Program-made: the position numbers and the translations under genes
Assembly: GCF_040712315.1 (NCBI RefSeq)
Contig: NC_134017.1
Coordinates: 5,052,001 to 5,116,000, forward strand
Length of the DNA: 64,000 nt
From: Castanea sativa
Taxonomy: Eukaryota; Streptophyta; Magnoliopsida; Fagales; Fagaceae
Direction: 5' to 3'
Notes under the pieces: model-generated
The model's input: the letters and a program-made list of their open reading frames with translations, nothing else
Databases searched by the model: none
What the model was told of the DNA's origin: nothing
Shown here: piece after piece, positions 11,330-21,359 of the stretch
Layout of the letters: each line of letters starts with the position of its first letter
How positions within the stretch are numbered: position 1 is the first letter of the stretch

Positions 11330-11786
11330 GTCTACTACACTAACCAAGAAAGAGTGTAAATGGAGGAAGAAATAAAATATAGAAAGGTATTGCTTCTAAT
11401 TGCTTTGTTTGGAATAATACTTTTTACCAGAATTCATTCGTCATGACTCAATTGTGATTATTTTTGAACCGTGTAATAGTTATATTCAATTTCACTAAAG
11501 CATTCGGATAATGCTTTCCACGGAATTCATTGTTTGGTACACACTTGTTGCACGGATTCTCTTCTTTTTGATTTAGTAATTAATGATCCTTCTACACCAC
11601 GAATGACCACATTCCTTTTATTGAAGCCAATTCTGTAACTTGGATAATAGTTTTGTTTTGAGAAGTACATGCTTCACAGATCACTTTTGAACAAGTAGTG
11701 GTCTATTCTCTTTTCATTAAACAAACTGTGCAACTTCAATGAGTTCGGCATAGCTTTTCTTGGCATACCAACGAAAGAGAGCAGCC

Positions 11787-14700
11787 ATGTCCATTTTGAT
11801 TATAATTTCAAGGATTTTTCTTCCTAATGTTCTTTATTGGTCCATATTCCTCATAGTCATCATGTCCGTGTGCCTCATTATCAGATGGTTTGGACTAGTG
11901 GAGGAAATTTACAAGCAGGTTCAACGGAATTCCAAACTCTTGAAAGCTATCGTAAAAGATGTAGAAGAGGTTGCAGAATCAGGGAGAAAACTAGATGAGA
12001 AACTCAATCAACTTCGGGATACTCAACTAAAACCAGGAGCCACTGTTCAACTAACTCATCCTGAGAGAGGCTGGTTGGAGACAACCAAAACAGTGATTTG
12101 TGCAGTAGAGAAATGCGAGAAAATCTACAGGAGACTACATGAAAATAATTATTTTCTGGAATTGTTTTACTCTGGTTTTAGTGCTTTCATGGAAATTTTT
12201 AGCCTCAAGGCTGAATTGGGTTCGTGTAATTCTCAAATAAATGACAAACTTTGGAACGCACCAACAAAAATCTGCAAATCAGTAGAGCGGTCAAGGTCTA
12301 TTGTTAGAAGCCTGAAAGACAGACCAATAGAGGAAGATAAATCTTCTTCTTATGAACGAGGCAAACCAACTGTCTTTATTGAAAAGAAATTCAAACACCT
12401 GATCGCTCAGATTAATCCAATGCTAGTGCCTGAAGAACAAAAGGAAATACAGTACTCAATCCAGTTGCCACTGCTGCTACTGAATGCTTTCTTGCGAGAT
12501 TTAGAACGGCATACATTGGAAAGTGAAACAGAAAGGGCCTGGGTGAAGGAAGCGGAGGAGATCATTTGCCAACTACAACATCAGATTGACCGCAAACAGA
12601 AAACCACAGATCTAATGAGATGGCTTCCGTTTTTAGGTAAGTGGATGATGGCAAAGACTCTTCCAAAAAGCTTTGAGAACATCGAAAGACTGCTCTGGTA
12701 CCTCTTTTTAAAGAAGTATGTGCTTGATTTCACCTTTATCAGAACAGTTCCATCAAAATCTGTTGGTCGGGCCCCACAACAGAAAACTAAGGCCAAAATC
12801 GATGACAAGGAAATTGTAGAAATTCTAGACAAGTTTCAGAAGCTGCTCAGTCAGGAACAACCCAAGGTAGCTTTTGAACTCATCGATCTATCAGAATATT
12901 TCAATAAAGTGCACAATCTTCTCAAAGATGCAAAACCATTTGAAGGCACGGACAATTCAAGAATGGCTTGGAAGGAACAAATGAACATCATTTTTAAAGA
13001 TGCAATTAGTTCTTTGCCACCCTCCCAATCCCACTGCAGCAAAAGTCAAAAGGAGACAGATCCTTTGCTAAAGCTCTCTGGAGAAACTAAGCTATTGAAT
13101 AAAGCTCTCATTTGGCTTGCCATAAGCATACAGATATTTCGCATTGAACTGAGGGAGGAGACAAACTTGGTGGTCGGCTTGGAAGAAGACATACATGAAA
13201 TAGTCTCACAACTAACCACCAACAGTACTGAGAATTTGTGCACTCTTTCCATTGTGGGGATGGAGGGCATTGGTAAGACAACTCTAGCAAAGATGGTTTT
13301 TAACCATGGAGCTATTAAGAACCATTTTGATAACAGATACTGGGTGATTCTACCTTGTATAACAGATGATAAGTGTGTACTCCTGAAAACATTAGGAAAA
13401 GAGGTCCTGCCAACTCGTGAGGATGGGAAGGAAATTGATTACTCATTCAAAGAGGTGAATGACTTCTTGAAGACTAGGAAATACCTTCTAGTTGTGGACA
13501 AAATTCCCAACAAGGAAACCTGGGATACTCTAAAAGAAGCATTCCGGGACTGCACAAATGGAAGTAGAATTTTGCTCACCACACGAGAAATGAGTATTGC
13601 TTCACATGCTGACCCAAGTTGCCCCCCATACCGTCTTAGACTACGAAGTAATGATGAGAGCCGGAGTTTGTTTGCACAGATGGTGCGCTTTCAGTCTGAA
13701 CCTTCTCAGCCAGATCATGAACTTTCTTCAGAATTGAAATATCTCAAAAAAAAGGTTGTAGGAAGATGTGGGGGCTTGCCACTTTCCATCTTAAATCATG
13801 CTCATCTATTGTCAGGGAAAGAAGTGACGACCAAGGACTTGTCAAGGGTGCTTGAGCATGTCAATCCTTACCAAAGACCATGGTCAGAAAACTTGGGAAC
13901 AAATGAAAAAGACTTGCCTTGGCGTCTAAGTCAATGTCTTTCTTACTTCGGAAAGTTTCCGAGAGACTCAGAAATTTCTAAAAGAAGATTAGCAGTTTTG
14001 TGGGTTGCAGAAGGGCTTGTAAAAGAAAGTGGTGATAAGCCACTTAAATCTGTTGCAGAGGATTATTTATCAGAGTTGATAAGCCGCAACTTGGTACAGA
14101 TTGCGGAGAGAAAGATGATCGGGGAGGCCAGGACATGTGTCTTCCCAAGTACTCTAAGAGAACTCTGGTTGCAACAGCATCCAAGTTCTTTCTTAGAAGA
14201 GCAAGTAATTTATTATGATGTTGAATATGATGCCATTTCTCGTCATGGCTTTGGTGGCAACAATTATTCACCAAATATATTGCGAAGCTACAGAAATCCC
14301 CATTCCATGGTCTGTTTTGATAGTCGAGAAGGAGATAAACCGGGAGAAGATATTGGTAACTTCCTTAAGAAGGGCATTGCAAGAGGCCAATTCTTAAAGT
14401 TGAAGGTGCTTGATCTTGAACAAGTGTTCAAACCTCAGTTGCCAAAGAATATAGGAAAATTAATTCAGTTAACATATCTGGGGTTAAGGTGGACTTACCT
14501 AGAGACTCTTCCGAAATCAATTGGCAACTTAGTGAACCTTGAAACATTGGATGTGAAACATACTTATATCCGCAAGCTGCCTAGTTCAATCTGGAAACTG
14601 CATAAACTTCAAAAGTTGTACTTGTGCGATATTTGTCGAACCAAATTTGAGCATCGATCTGAAAATAAATGTAATCAACCCAATAGGATATTTCTGCGAA

Positions 14701-15470
14701 ATCTTCATATTTTGCGTGGTGGATTTGTAGATAAGGACAGTCCTCTGAAGGATGCCCTCAATATGATGACTAACCTTCAGATATTGGAGCTAACGTTCCG
14801 GTTGGATTTGTCACAGCAAAAAGCATTGGCAAATAGTTTTGTGGAACTAAAGCAACTTCAAAAATTGACGTTAAAATCAATTGATGGAATTAGTCGACCT
14901 CATGATCTTCATGTGGATCACTTGTCATGCCTCAAATATCTCTCTTACCTATATTTGTTTGGAAAATTGAATGATCCATCCAAGATCATAAACATTACTG
15001 CACTCCCTCAAAGCCTGACTGACCTTACCTTATCGGCCTCTAGCCTTTCAAATGATCCAATGTCACAGTTAGGAAAGCTTCAAAACCTTGAGTCTCTCTT
15101 TTTCTACTCTGTTTCTTATACTGGGAAAAGCATGGTTTGCTCCAAGGGAGGCTTCCCTAAGCTTCATGTTCTGAAATTCATAATGCTTAAGGAATTGGAA
15201 GAATGGCATGTGGAGGAACAAGCAATGCCAACCCTCAAGAAGTTGGAGTTCCGGTCCTGCAAGAATTTGAAGGTCCCCTCCGGATTGATCCATCTAAAAA
15301 CTCTTCGTGAAGTGAAGTTAAAAATGATGTCATTTGATTTCACAAGAAATATGGAAAAGAGAAAGGAGGAAATCTGGGGCCATATTTCTGTCTTTCCGAT
15401 CATAATTACTGATCTGCGGACTGCTGTAGTCAATGCTGAACAGAACTCAAGCTTCTTTCTATGCGAGTGA
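11787..15470 (+). CDS. NLR disease-resistance-type protein (NB-ARC-LRR), single exon
   Basis: A 1,227-residue protein starting at ATG 11,787; the frame is open from 11,760 but has no earlier ATG. Residues 2-33 are strongly hydrophobic (possible membrane anchor). Residues ~35-460 are a long helical N-terminus with weak Rx-type coiled-coil likeness (LLLNAFLRDLERHT). NB-ARC starts near V462: P-loop GMEGIGKTT 491-499, kinase-2 VVDKI 569-573 (second acidic residue is Lys), RNBS-B GSRILLTTR 592-600, GLPL 663-666, RNBS-D from C717. The MHD position reads FPS (786-788). LRRs span ~869-1185. NLRs of this type are intracellular immune receptors; a role as sensor, helper or inactive decoy cannot be read from the sequence. 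Non-standard MHD and kinase-2 suggest altered nucleotide switching. AATAAA occurs at ~15,665 downstream. Confidence 0.93.
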   Translation: MSILIIISRIFLPNVLYWSIFLIVIMSVCLIIRWFGLVEEIYKQVQRNSKLLKAIVKDVEEVAESGRKLDEKLNQLRDTQLKPGATVQLTHPERGWLETTKTVICAVEKCEKIYRRLHENNYFLELFYSGFSAFMEIFSLKAELGSCNSQINDKLWNAPTKICKSVERSRSIVRSLKDRPIEEDKSSSYERGKPTVFIEKKFKHLIAQINPMLVPEEQKEIQYSIQLPLLLLNAFLRDLERHTLESETERAWVKEAEEIICQLQHQIDRKQKTTDLMRWLPFLGKWMMAKTLPKSFENIERLLWYLFLKKYVLDFTFIRTVPSKSVGRAPQQKTKAKIDDKEIVEILDKFQKLLSQEQPKVAFELIDLSEYFNKVHNLLKDAKPFEGTDNSRMAWKEQMNIIFKDAISSLPPSQSHCSKSQKETDPLLKLSGETKLLNKALIWLAISIQIFRIELREETNLVVGLEEDIHEIVSQLTTNSTENLCTLSIVGMEGIGKTTLAKMVFNHGAIKNHFDNRYWVILPCITDDKCVLLKTLGKEVLPTREDGKEIDYSFKEVNDFLKTRKYLLVVDKIPNKETWDTLKEAFRDCTNGSRILLTTREMSIASHADPSCPPYRLRLRSNDESRSLFAQMVRFQSEPSQPDHELSSELKYLKKKVVGRCGGLPLSILNHAHLLSGKEVTTKDLSRVLEHVNPYQRPWSENLGTNEKDLPWRLSQCLSYFGKFPRDSEISKRRLAVLWVAEGLVKESGDKPLKSVAEDYLSELISRNLVQIAERKMIGEARTCVFPSTLRELWLQQHPSSFLEEQVIYYDVEYDAISRHGFGGNNYSPNILRSYRNPHSMVCFDSREGDKPGEDIGNFLKKGIARGQFLKLKVLDLEQVFKPQLPKNIGKLIQLTYLGLRWTYLETLPKSIGNLVNLETLDVKHTYIRKLPSSIWKLHKLQKLYLCDICRTKFEHRSENKCNQPNRIFLRNLHILRGGFVDKDSPLKDALNMMTNLQILELTFRLDLSQQKALANSFVELKQLQKLTLKSIDGISRPHDLHVDHLSCLKYLSYLYLFGKLNDPSKIINITALPQSLTDLTLSASSLSNDPMSQLGKLQNLESLFFYSVSYTGKSMVCSKGGFPKLHVLKFIMLKELEEWHVEEQAMPTLKKLEFRSCKNLKVPSGLIHLKTLREVKLKMMSFDFTRNMEKRKEEIWGHISVFPIIITDLRTAVVNAEQNSSFFLCE

Positions 15471-16689
15471 GGTTGATTATTGCTTTTTACATCTCTGTTT
15501 GATTATTCAGCCCTTTAAACAAATTATTATGATTTTGACATTGCAATATGTAATTACAGATTTTGCTTCCTTTCATTACTTGTCTGGCCATGAGGAAAGA
15601 CGAGGAGATGATGTTTCCCTCAACTGTTAGGGTCTTCATGAATAAGGGTACTATGGTATTTGACCAATAAATGTGTTATGCTTGCAATGCAAATGACTGG
15701 AATAAAATTGTACGCTTTGCTTCAAACAAAGTGCTACTCTATGTCTGTGTGTGATTCATTTATTATTATTTTTTTCTTTGTGTCGGTTGGTTCTAACTTC
15801 TAAGGCATTTGATCAATAATATGTAATAGTCATATCCTTACTATGCAGATGTCTGGAATAACCTGCGGGTGCCATAAGATTTTTCTTCCACGAAAGATAT
15901 ATTTGTATGTGATTATTATTTTTTTGTTTTATTTTTTATTTTTTTAAGAAACGTTTGTGATTATTGTACTCTAGTGACTCTGATTAAATAATTATCCAAT
16001 TTGTTGTGCCAATTGTCCCTTCTCCTTAGTAAGACAAGTAGCTACCAAGTTATTAGTTAATAGTTGCTAACCTATGCGATGCACGAGATAGTTGAAGAAA
16101 AAAATGCATATATTTATTTAGTTAAAGAAGGAAATTTTGATTTATTTTTTTAATGCTAGAACCAATGACTTTGTAGTTCTTCACCATTCCCATAGCAACC
16201 AAAAAAGCAAACCAGCATCACAAAATAACAAATACACAACAAAAAAGTTAACATAAGTACGTGTCCAGCAAACGTTTTTCAGCTTAAATTATCAAACTGA
16301 ATCCATTATATGAATTCTAATTACATTTTCATACTCATTGTCTAATAATCAATGTATAAATAGAGGGGGGGGGGGGGGGGGAACAAAAAACAAAACTCCA
16401 CTGCATAACAACCAAAAAAAAGCAAGCCAAACCCATCCAAATTTTTATACAAGTATGCACAAACTAATTGGTTTTTAGTATAAATTTTAAAATCCACCAT
16501 TGTATCAATACTCCAATGACATTTTCACACTCAACACCAGTAAAAGTTTACTTCAACTAAGGAGACCTTTTTTCTAAACTTCAATCTTATTCTTGCAAAT
16601 ACTTGAATTGAATGCTTACAAATAAAGAAAATATACACTGGGAGATCATGGATCTTCTCCACCCACCTGGAAAGTTTCTTATATAGAAG
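15471..16689. other. NLR 3' flank and AT-rich spacer with a 17-base G run
   Basis: AATAAA-type polyadenylation signals lie near 15,665 and 15,703, consistent with the NLR 3' UTR. The rest is AT-rich with no long frame. An uninterrupted G run at 16,365-16,381 stands out in otherwise AT-rich DNA. Confidence 0.5.
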
Positions 16690-16884
16690 CATCGGCTAAG
16701 GCCACTGGCAGACTATCCTTATTTTGAAAAAAAAACCAAAGCTGGAGTTCAGAGCGTAATTTGCAGCCTCATGAGCCACAGAGTAGCAAGCTCTCCTGAC
16801 CCAAAAAAAAAAAAAAAAAAGTGGAAGAAAATGACTCACTAGAACTAAAGACATCACTAACAATATTACTTATAGCCCTATTCG

Positions 16885-18798
16885 CACTACAAAAAACGCG
16901 GCTATAGGCCGCGTTTAAAAAAAAAAAAACGCGGCTATAGACTTAACCTATAGCCCCGTACTAAAAAACGTGGCTATAGGTTAGGTCTATAGCCGCGTTT
17001 GTAGGTGCCTTTAGCTGCGTTTTTTAAGATTCTATAGCTGCGTTTTCAAAAAAGCGGCTATAAGTCCAGCCACATAATACTTTTTAAAAGGATGGCATGT
17101 AAGCTGAATAAATATTTTTTTTTATAAAGGAGGGGCTATAGCCGCGTTTCCTAGAAACGCGGCTATAGACCTAACATACAGCCGCATGTTATAAAAAACG
17201 CGGCTTTAGACATAACCTATAGCCCCGTTTTAAAAAATGCAGCTATAAGTTAGGTTTATAGCCGCGTTTGTAAGTGCCTTTAGCTGCGTTTTTAAAGGGC
17301 CTATCGCCACGTTTCTGTAAATGTGGCCATAGGTCCAGGCAAATATTACTTTTAAAAACGATGGCATGTGCAGCCCAATAAATATTTTTTTATAAAGGTG
17401 GAGCTATAGCCGCGTTTCTAGGAAACACGGCTATAGACATAACACAAAAAACAAAATGACGCATATATTTTTTAAACGTAGGGGTATAGCCGCATTTTTA
17501 GAAACGCGGCTATAGGTAACAGGGGAAATGGACATGTGGCATGAGATATGAGCGGACTAAAATATATTTTTTTAAGGGAGGACCTATAGCCGCATTTTTT
17601 AAAACGCGGCTATAGGTAACACAAAAAACAAAAAAGGACGCTGAGATATGTAGCCGAATAAAATATTTTATATTTTTTAACAAAGTAGGACCTATAGCCG
17701 CGTTCTGAAAAACGCGGCTATAGGTCTACCTTTTAAAAAAAAAAAAAAAAGTGATGACCTGACCCCCCCACCAACCCCATTTGCTCCCTACCACTCAATA
17801 CAAAATATCTCATCTTTTCTCTCTGTGCCCGGTGTTCTTTTCTTTTCTTTTTCTCTCAACACAACCATTCTTTTCTTTTTCTCTGAACACAACACAACGG
17901 ATTCTTTTCATTTTTCCGGCAAGGATGACCGGAAATCTTCATTGGGAAAGCTAAGGCTCACTCATCTCTACTATTTAAGGTAAAAAATTTCTAATCTTCT
18001 TATGGGTATTATATTTTTGCTAGAGCTTATTTTTTAGCTAAGCTTTATGAGCATTGGGAGTAATATTTATGTGTTTATATGCATGGGTTTTACATTAGTG
18101 GAATTATTTGATTTTGAATTTTTTGGATATGTGCTTGAATTTGTGCTATTGTGTTACTGATATTGTGTTTATGTTTAAATGGGTTTGTGTTTTTGAGCTT
18201 ATTCTTTTCTGTTTTTAGGCTTATGCTTTTGTGTTCCTTGAATGGATTTAGTGTTAGATTTGGGTTGGCTTTGTTGAATGAGAGGAGATTCATGGGTTTG
18301 TGTTATTATATTTTGGAGCATGTTATGTTTGTATTATGAGTATATTGTGTTTGATTTTGAATTTTCTGGGTGTGTTTGTATTGTGGGTATGTTGTGTTTG
18401 ATTTTGAATTTTTTGGGTTTGTGTTTGATTTTGAATTTTTTTTGTTTGAATTTTGAATTTTTTGGGGAAAAAAAAAACCCAGAATTTTTTTTTTTGTTTT
18501 TAATAAATCTATAGCTGCGATTATAAACGCAGCTCAAAATAGGTCTGTAGCCATGTCTTTAAAAAACATAGCTATAGGTCTCAGACTATAGCCATGTTTT
18601 TTTAAAACGCGGCTATAGACCTGATGCTTATAGTTGTGGTTAAAAACGCGGCTATAGACCTGCAGGGGCTGTTGCTGCGCAGCATAGGCCGGGTTTGTAA
18701 ACGTGGCTACAAAAAACGCGACTATATCCTATAGCCGCGTTTTCGGGGTCTATAGCTGCGTTTTTGAAACGTAGCTATAATCCCCGTTTTTTGTAGTG
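16885..18798. mobile_element. Non-autonomous CACTA (En/Spm-type) element, TSD TCG
   Basis: A 1,914-bp element with termini CACTACAAAAAACG and CGTTTTTTGTAGTG and the 3-bp duplication TCG at 16,882-16,884 and 18,799-18,801. CACTACAA-type ends and 3-bp TSDs are diagnostic of the CACTA superfamily. Both subterminal regions (16,895-17,730 and 18,510-18,790) are packed with the motif CTATAGCCGCGTTT in alternating orientation, often as pairs able to form hairpins; such subterminal repeats bind the element's own transposase accessory protein in known CACTA elements. No transposase frame is present. The centre (~17,755-18,130) resembles a gypsy LTR. Mobilisation would need a partner element elsewhere. 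Confidence 0.92.
17755..18130 (+). other. Gypsy-LTR-like segment inside the CACTA element
   Basis: Block order is ACCCC..., ATATCTCA, TTCTTTTCTTTT, TTTCCGGCAAG.AT.ACMGG, AAATCT.C.TTGGGAA-like, AGGTAAAAA.TTTCTAATCTT, TTTATGAGCATTGG.AGT.ATATTTATGTGTTT, then TGGGTTTT..ATT.GT.GAATTATTTGAT. It matches the gypsy LTR at 31,650-31,900 and, for the later part, 33,060-33,230. It is flanked by CACTA repeats on both sides. It includes a pyrimidine-rich leader-like tract, so it may carry LTR leader sequence; that is inference. Confidence 0.75.
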
Positions 18799-18925
18799 TC
18801 GGCTGATAGCCATCTACGAATAGTGAGTCTAAACAATCCTTAGAGTCACCATAGAGGATGACATGCATCCATCACTTTAGAGGAGGCTAGATGGACTGCC
18901 CAGAGCAGAGCAGAAGCTTTAGCTT

Positions 18926-19807
18926 TGTTAGGTTCTAAGACCTTAGGGATTAATGTATTAAAACTTCAATGTGTATTGTGTTGGCAAACCATGATCAAAA
19001 CATTTAGTCTAGGTTTAGACTTGCTCAAAGTTTGGTTTAATGTAAGTTTGGAATCGAGTAGTTGCAGGAAATTACTGTTCTATTTCTACACAGCTTGACC
19101 GATCGAGAAACAAGCTCGATCAATCGAGAATCATGGATTAGGAATTTTTTGCAGAATTTCAAGTCGACCCAAACAACAGTTCAAGCCCATTAACAAGCAG
19201 GTTTTTAAAGGCTTTTAAGAGAGAAAAGTGTGCCTCTTATTATATCTAGGGTTTGTACCCAAAATCTCTCTAGAGTCTTTTTGTTGCTCATATTACTGTT
19301 TGTGTGAATCTCGTGTGAGATATAAGGGGTGCTTACCTTCACACAAGCTTAGGATTATCAAGAAGGAGATTGCTTCAAGAGCTCGATGATCATTCAGTTG
19401 CTGCCATAAGAGCTTAAAGATACACAAGTGGGATTGTTTGTACTTGCTGGAGAATCCAAGAAAGAAGGAGTCCGTGGTCTCGGAGCTTGCACGTGGTCGT
19501 GTCAGTGAGTTTTCTACTAGTGGGTAGTAATAGGATGTTAGTGGTCTAAGTCGCTATTGTACAAATTTTGATTATTTCATAGTGGATTTAATTTTACCTT
19601 GAGGATAGCTAGGTTAAATCCTCCCCAGGTTTTTTACCAGTTTGGTTTTCCTAGGTCATCATATCTTTGTATTTTTATATTCCGCACTTTACATTGATAT
19701 GATTATATGATTGTGTTAACCTAGATCTGGAATTTGGACTAAGTAATAACTTGGCTTGTTAACTAGGTTAATCTAATTATGTTTTAAGGGGTCTAAATAA
19801 CTTTACA
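18926..19807 (+). mobile_element. Solo LTR, TSD AGCTT
   Basis: An 882-bp LTR from TGTTAGGTTCTAAG to CTTTACA, bracketed by AGCTT at 18,921-18,925 and 19,808-19,812. It is the same family as the solo LTR at 10,450-11,329. It interrupts the minus-strand RNase H remnant. It contains GACCGATCGAG and CTCGATCAATCGAG motifs. No internal domain remains, consistent with LTR-LTR recombination. Confidence 0.93.
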
Positions 19808-19965
19808 AGCTTGAATGGGTGGGCAGATACAGTGTTTCTTCCCCCAAACTTTAATTAGAGTGTCATTATGATCTCTAGCTATGATGGCTAACGTTGTGTA
19901 TGATGTGGCTACGGCGGCATCAACATTAAGTTTGAATCAATAAAATAGCCGCCGGGGGGAGAGGG

Positions 19966-20888
19966 TGATAAGCCAAAACTGTATTGACCCCTTTGGCAAA
20001 TTAATTAATTAATTATCTAAGTTAATTAATTAAGTCAATTTAACATGCAATAGAGTGGTAGCACAAACAAATAACCAACTAAATTAAATGCAGCGGAAAA
20101 TAAATTTGACACTGTAATTTGTTTACGAATGGGAAAAACCTCCGAGGCAAAACCCCACTGGGTGAATTTAAGGTCACCACTCCCAATAATTCACTATTAT
20201 CAATCACAAGAGGTTACAAATAAAAGGAATCTCAGTACCTAATACCAACTTAGAGTTGAACCCTTATCCCAAAACCCAATTAGACTTGTATTGTAGCGGT
20301 AATCTCTCCTTTCAATGCACGAATCACAGTACGTGACTAACCAATGATGCACGGATCCCAATACGTGACTAACACACCAACTTGAGCAAGATGTTGGCCG
20401 TAAAGTTCTTCAGTTCATCAACATGAAGATTAAGAAGATTCTTGGTCACAAAACCCTTAGCGCAAAGACGCAGTAGCTTCTCTAGGTCATAATATGCTTG
20501 AATTTTGTTTGCATAATCCTGTGCATAATACGATGGTCTTTAAAATAAGCTTTATATATGTCTAGGGTTGTAAAAAAAGAAACCCTACACAAATACTCAA
20601 AGATATGCGTGTAATCAGATTTAGAAATTTTGATTTCGTAATTCTCGACAGATATAGCCTCTGTCAAGCTTCAACATTAATCCTCGATAGATAGGCTTCT
20701 GTCGAGACATCTGTCGAGCTTTAATGAACAGCATTTCTTCACTTGCTTCTTGGACAGATTTGCATGACTTTAGCACTTGACTTGAAAAACATGTTTCTTG
20801 AAGTCTTAAACCATCCTAGATCTACCCAATTACAAGTAAAGTATGTTTTGTTAAAGGATTAGCCAATTACATAAATATATCCCTAACA
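19966..20888 (-). repeat. 3' LTR of the pol-less copia element
   Basis: 923 bp. Minus-strand reading starts TGTTAGGGATATATTTATG at 20,888 and ends ...TTATCA at 19,966. It contains the TTAATTAATTAA block near its end and CTCGATAGATA/CTGTCGAG repeats. It shares ends with the shorter 5' LTR, which lacks ~680 bp of the middle. Confidence 0.9.
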
Positions 20889-20900
20889 ATCTCCCCCTTT
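20889..20900 (-). promoter_or_regulatory. Polypurine tract (plus-strand primer site)
   Basis: Minus-strand AAAGGGGGAGAT immediately upstream of the 3' LTR, the expected position and composition of an LTR-retrotransposon PPT. Confidence 0.85.
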
Positions 20901-21201
20901 GACAATCCTTGACAAAACCACAACAAACAAATGAATCATGAGAGAAGTCTTAAATCACTAAACTCATAATCACTTGTTGAATTACAAAATAAATCTAACT
21001 CTAACACAAACTCTTGAAAAACTTTGCTAGAAGAGAGTTCATGGCATGGTAGACTTTAACAACCTATTTTTCTGAAACACTTACACAAAACTCATCAAGG
21101 CATCTTGTATGAAACGGAAATAAAAGATTGCATACATAAAATAAACATGTGTATAAAGAGAGAAAAGAAACAACACATGGAGAGATAGGCGAAGAACATG
21201 C

Positions 21202-21202
<1 letters not shown>

Positions 21203-21256
<54 letters not shown>
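21203..21256. repeat. TA microsatellite inside the copia element
   Basis: About 27 TA units. The Tyr-Ile open frame over it is an artefact. Confidence 0.95.
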
Positions 21257-21259
<3 letters not shown>

Positions 21260-21359
21260 TAAAGAAAGAAAAGAAATACATAAGAATCTCACTACATCCC
21301 TCAAAAAATGTATAGACACTCCTCTTAACAAAAATGTCCTATACTAACTCTCCTCCTAA

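Larger units (their letters stand above)
16690..19955 (-). pseudogene. LINE RNase H (RVT_3) remnant, split by two insertions
   Basis: On the minus strand three host segments join in order. At 19,950-19,813 the translation includes FKLNVDAAVATSY and AIIARDHNDTLIKVWG. At 18,925-18,802 it includes ALLWAVHLASS and a SKDC motif. At 16,884-16,700 it includes WVRRACYSVAHEAANYAL. Together these give the N-to-C order of a LINE-type RNase H. The first gap is a solo LTR (18,926-19,807) and the second a CACTA element (16,885-18,798), each with a target-site duplication. A copia element starts just upstream at 19,966. Extra frameshifts indicate an old, dead copy. Confidence 0.75.

Noticed and set aside
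11760..11786. Upstream extension of the NLR frame to 11,760
   Set aside because: The frame is open, but 11,760 is TTG. The first ATG is 11,787, and the homologous position in the duplicate at 10,035 is also an ATG.
16895..18790. CRISPR-like array from the repeated CGCGGCTATAG motif
   Set aside because: Plant context, irregular spacing, both orientations, and CACTA termini with a TSD explain it as transposon subterminal repeats.
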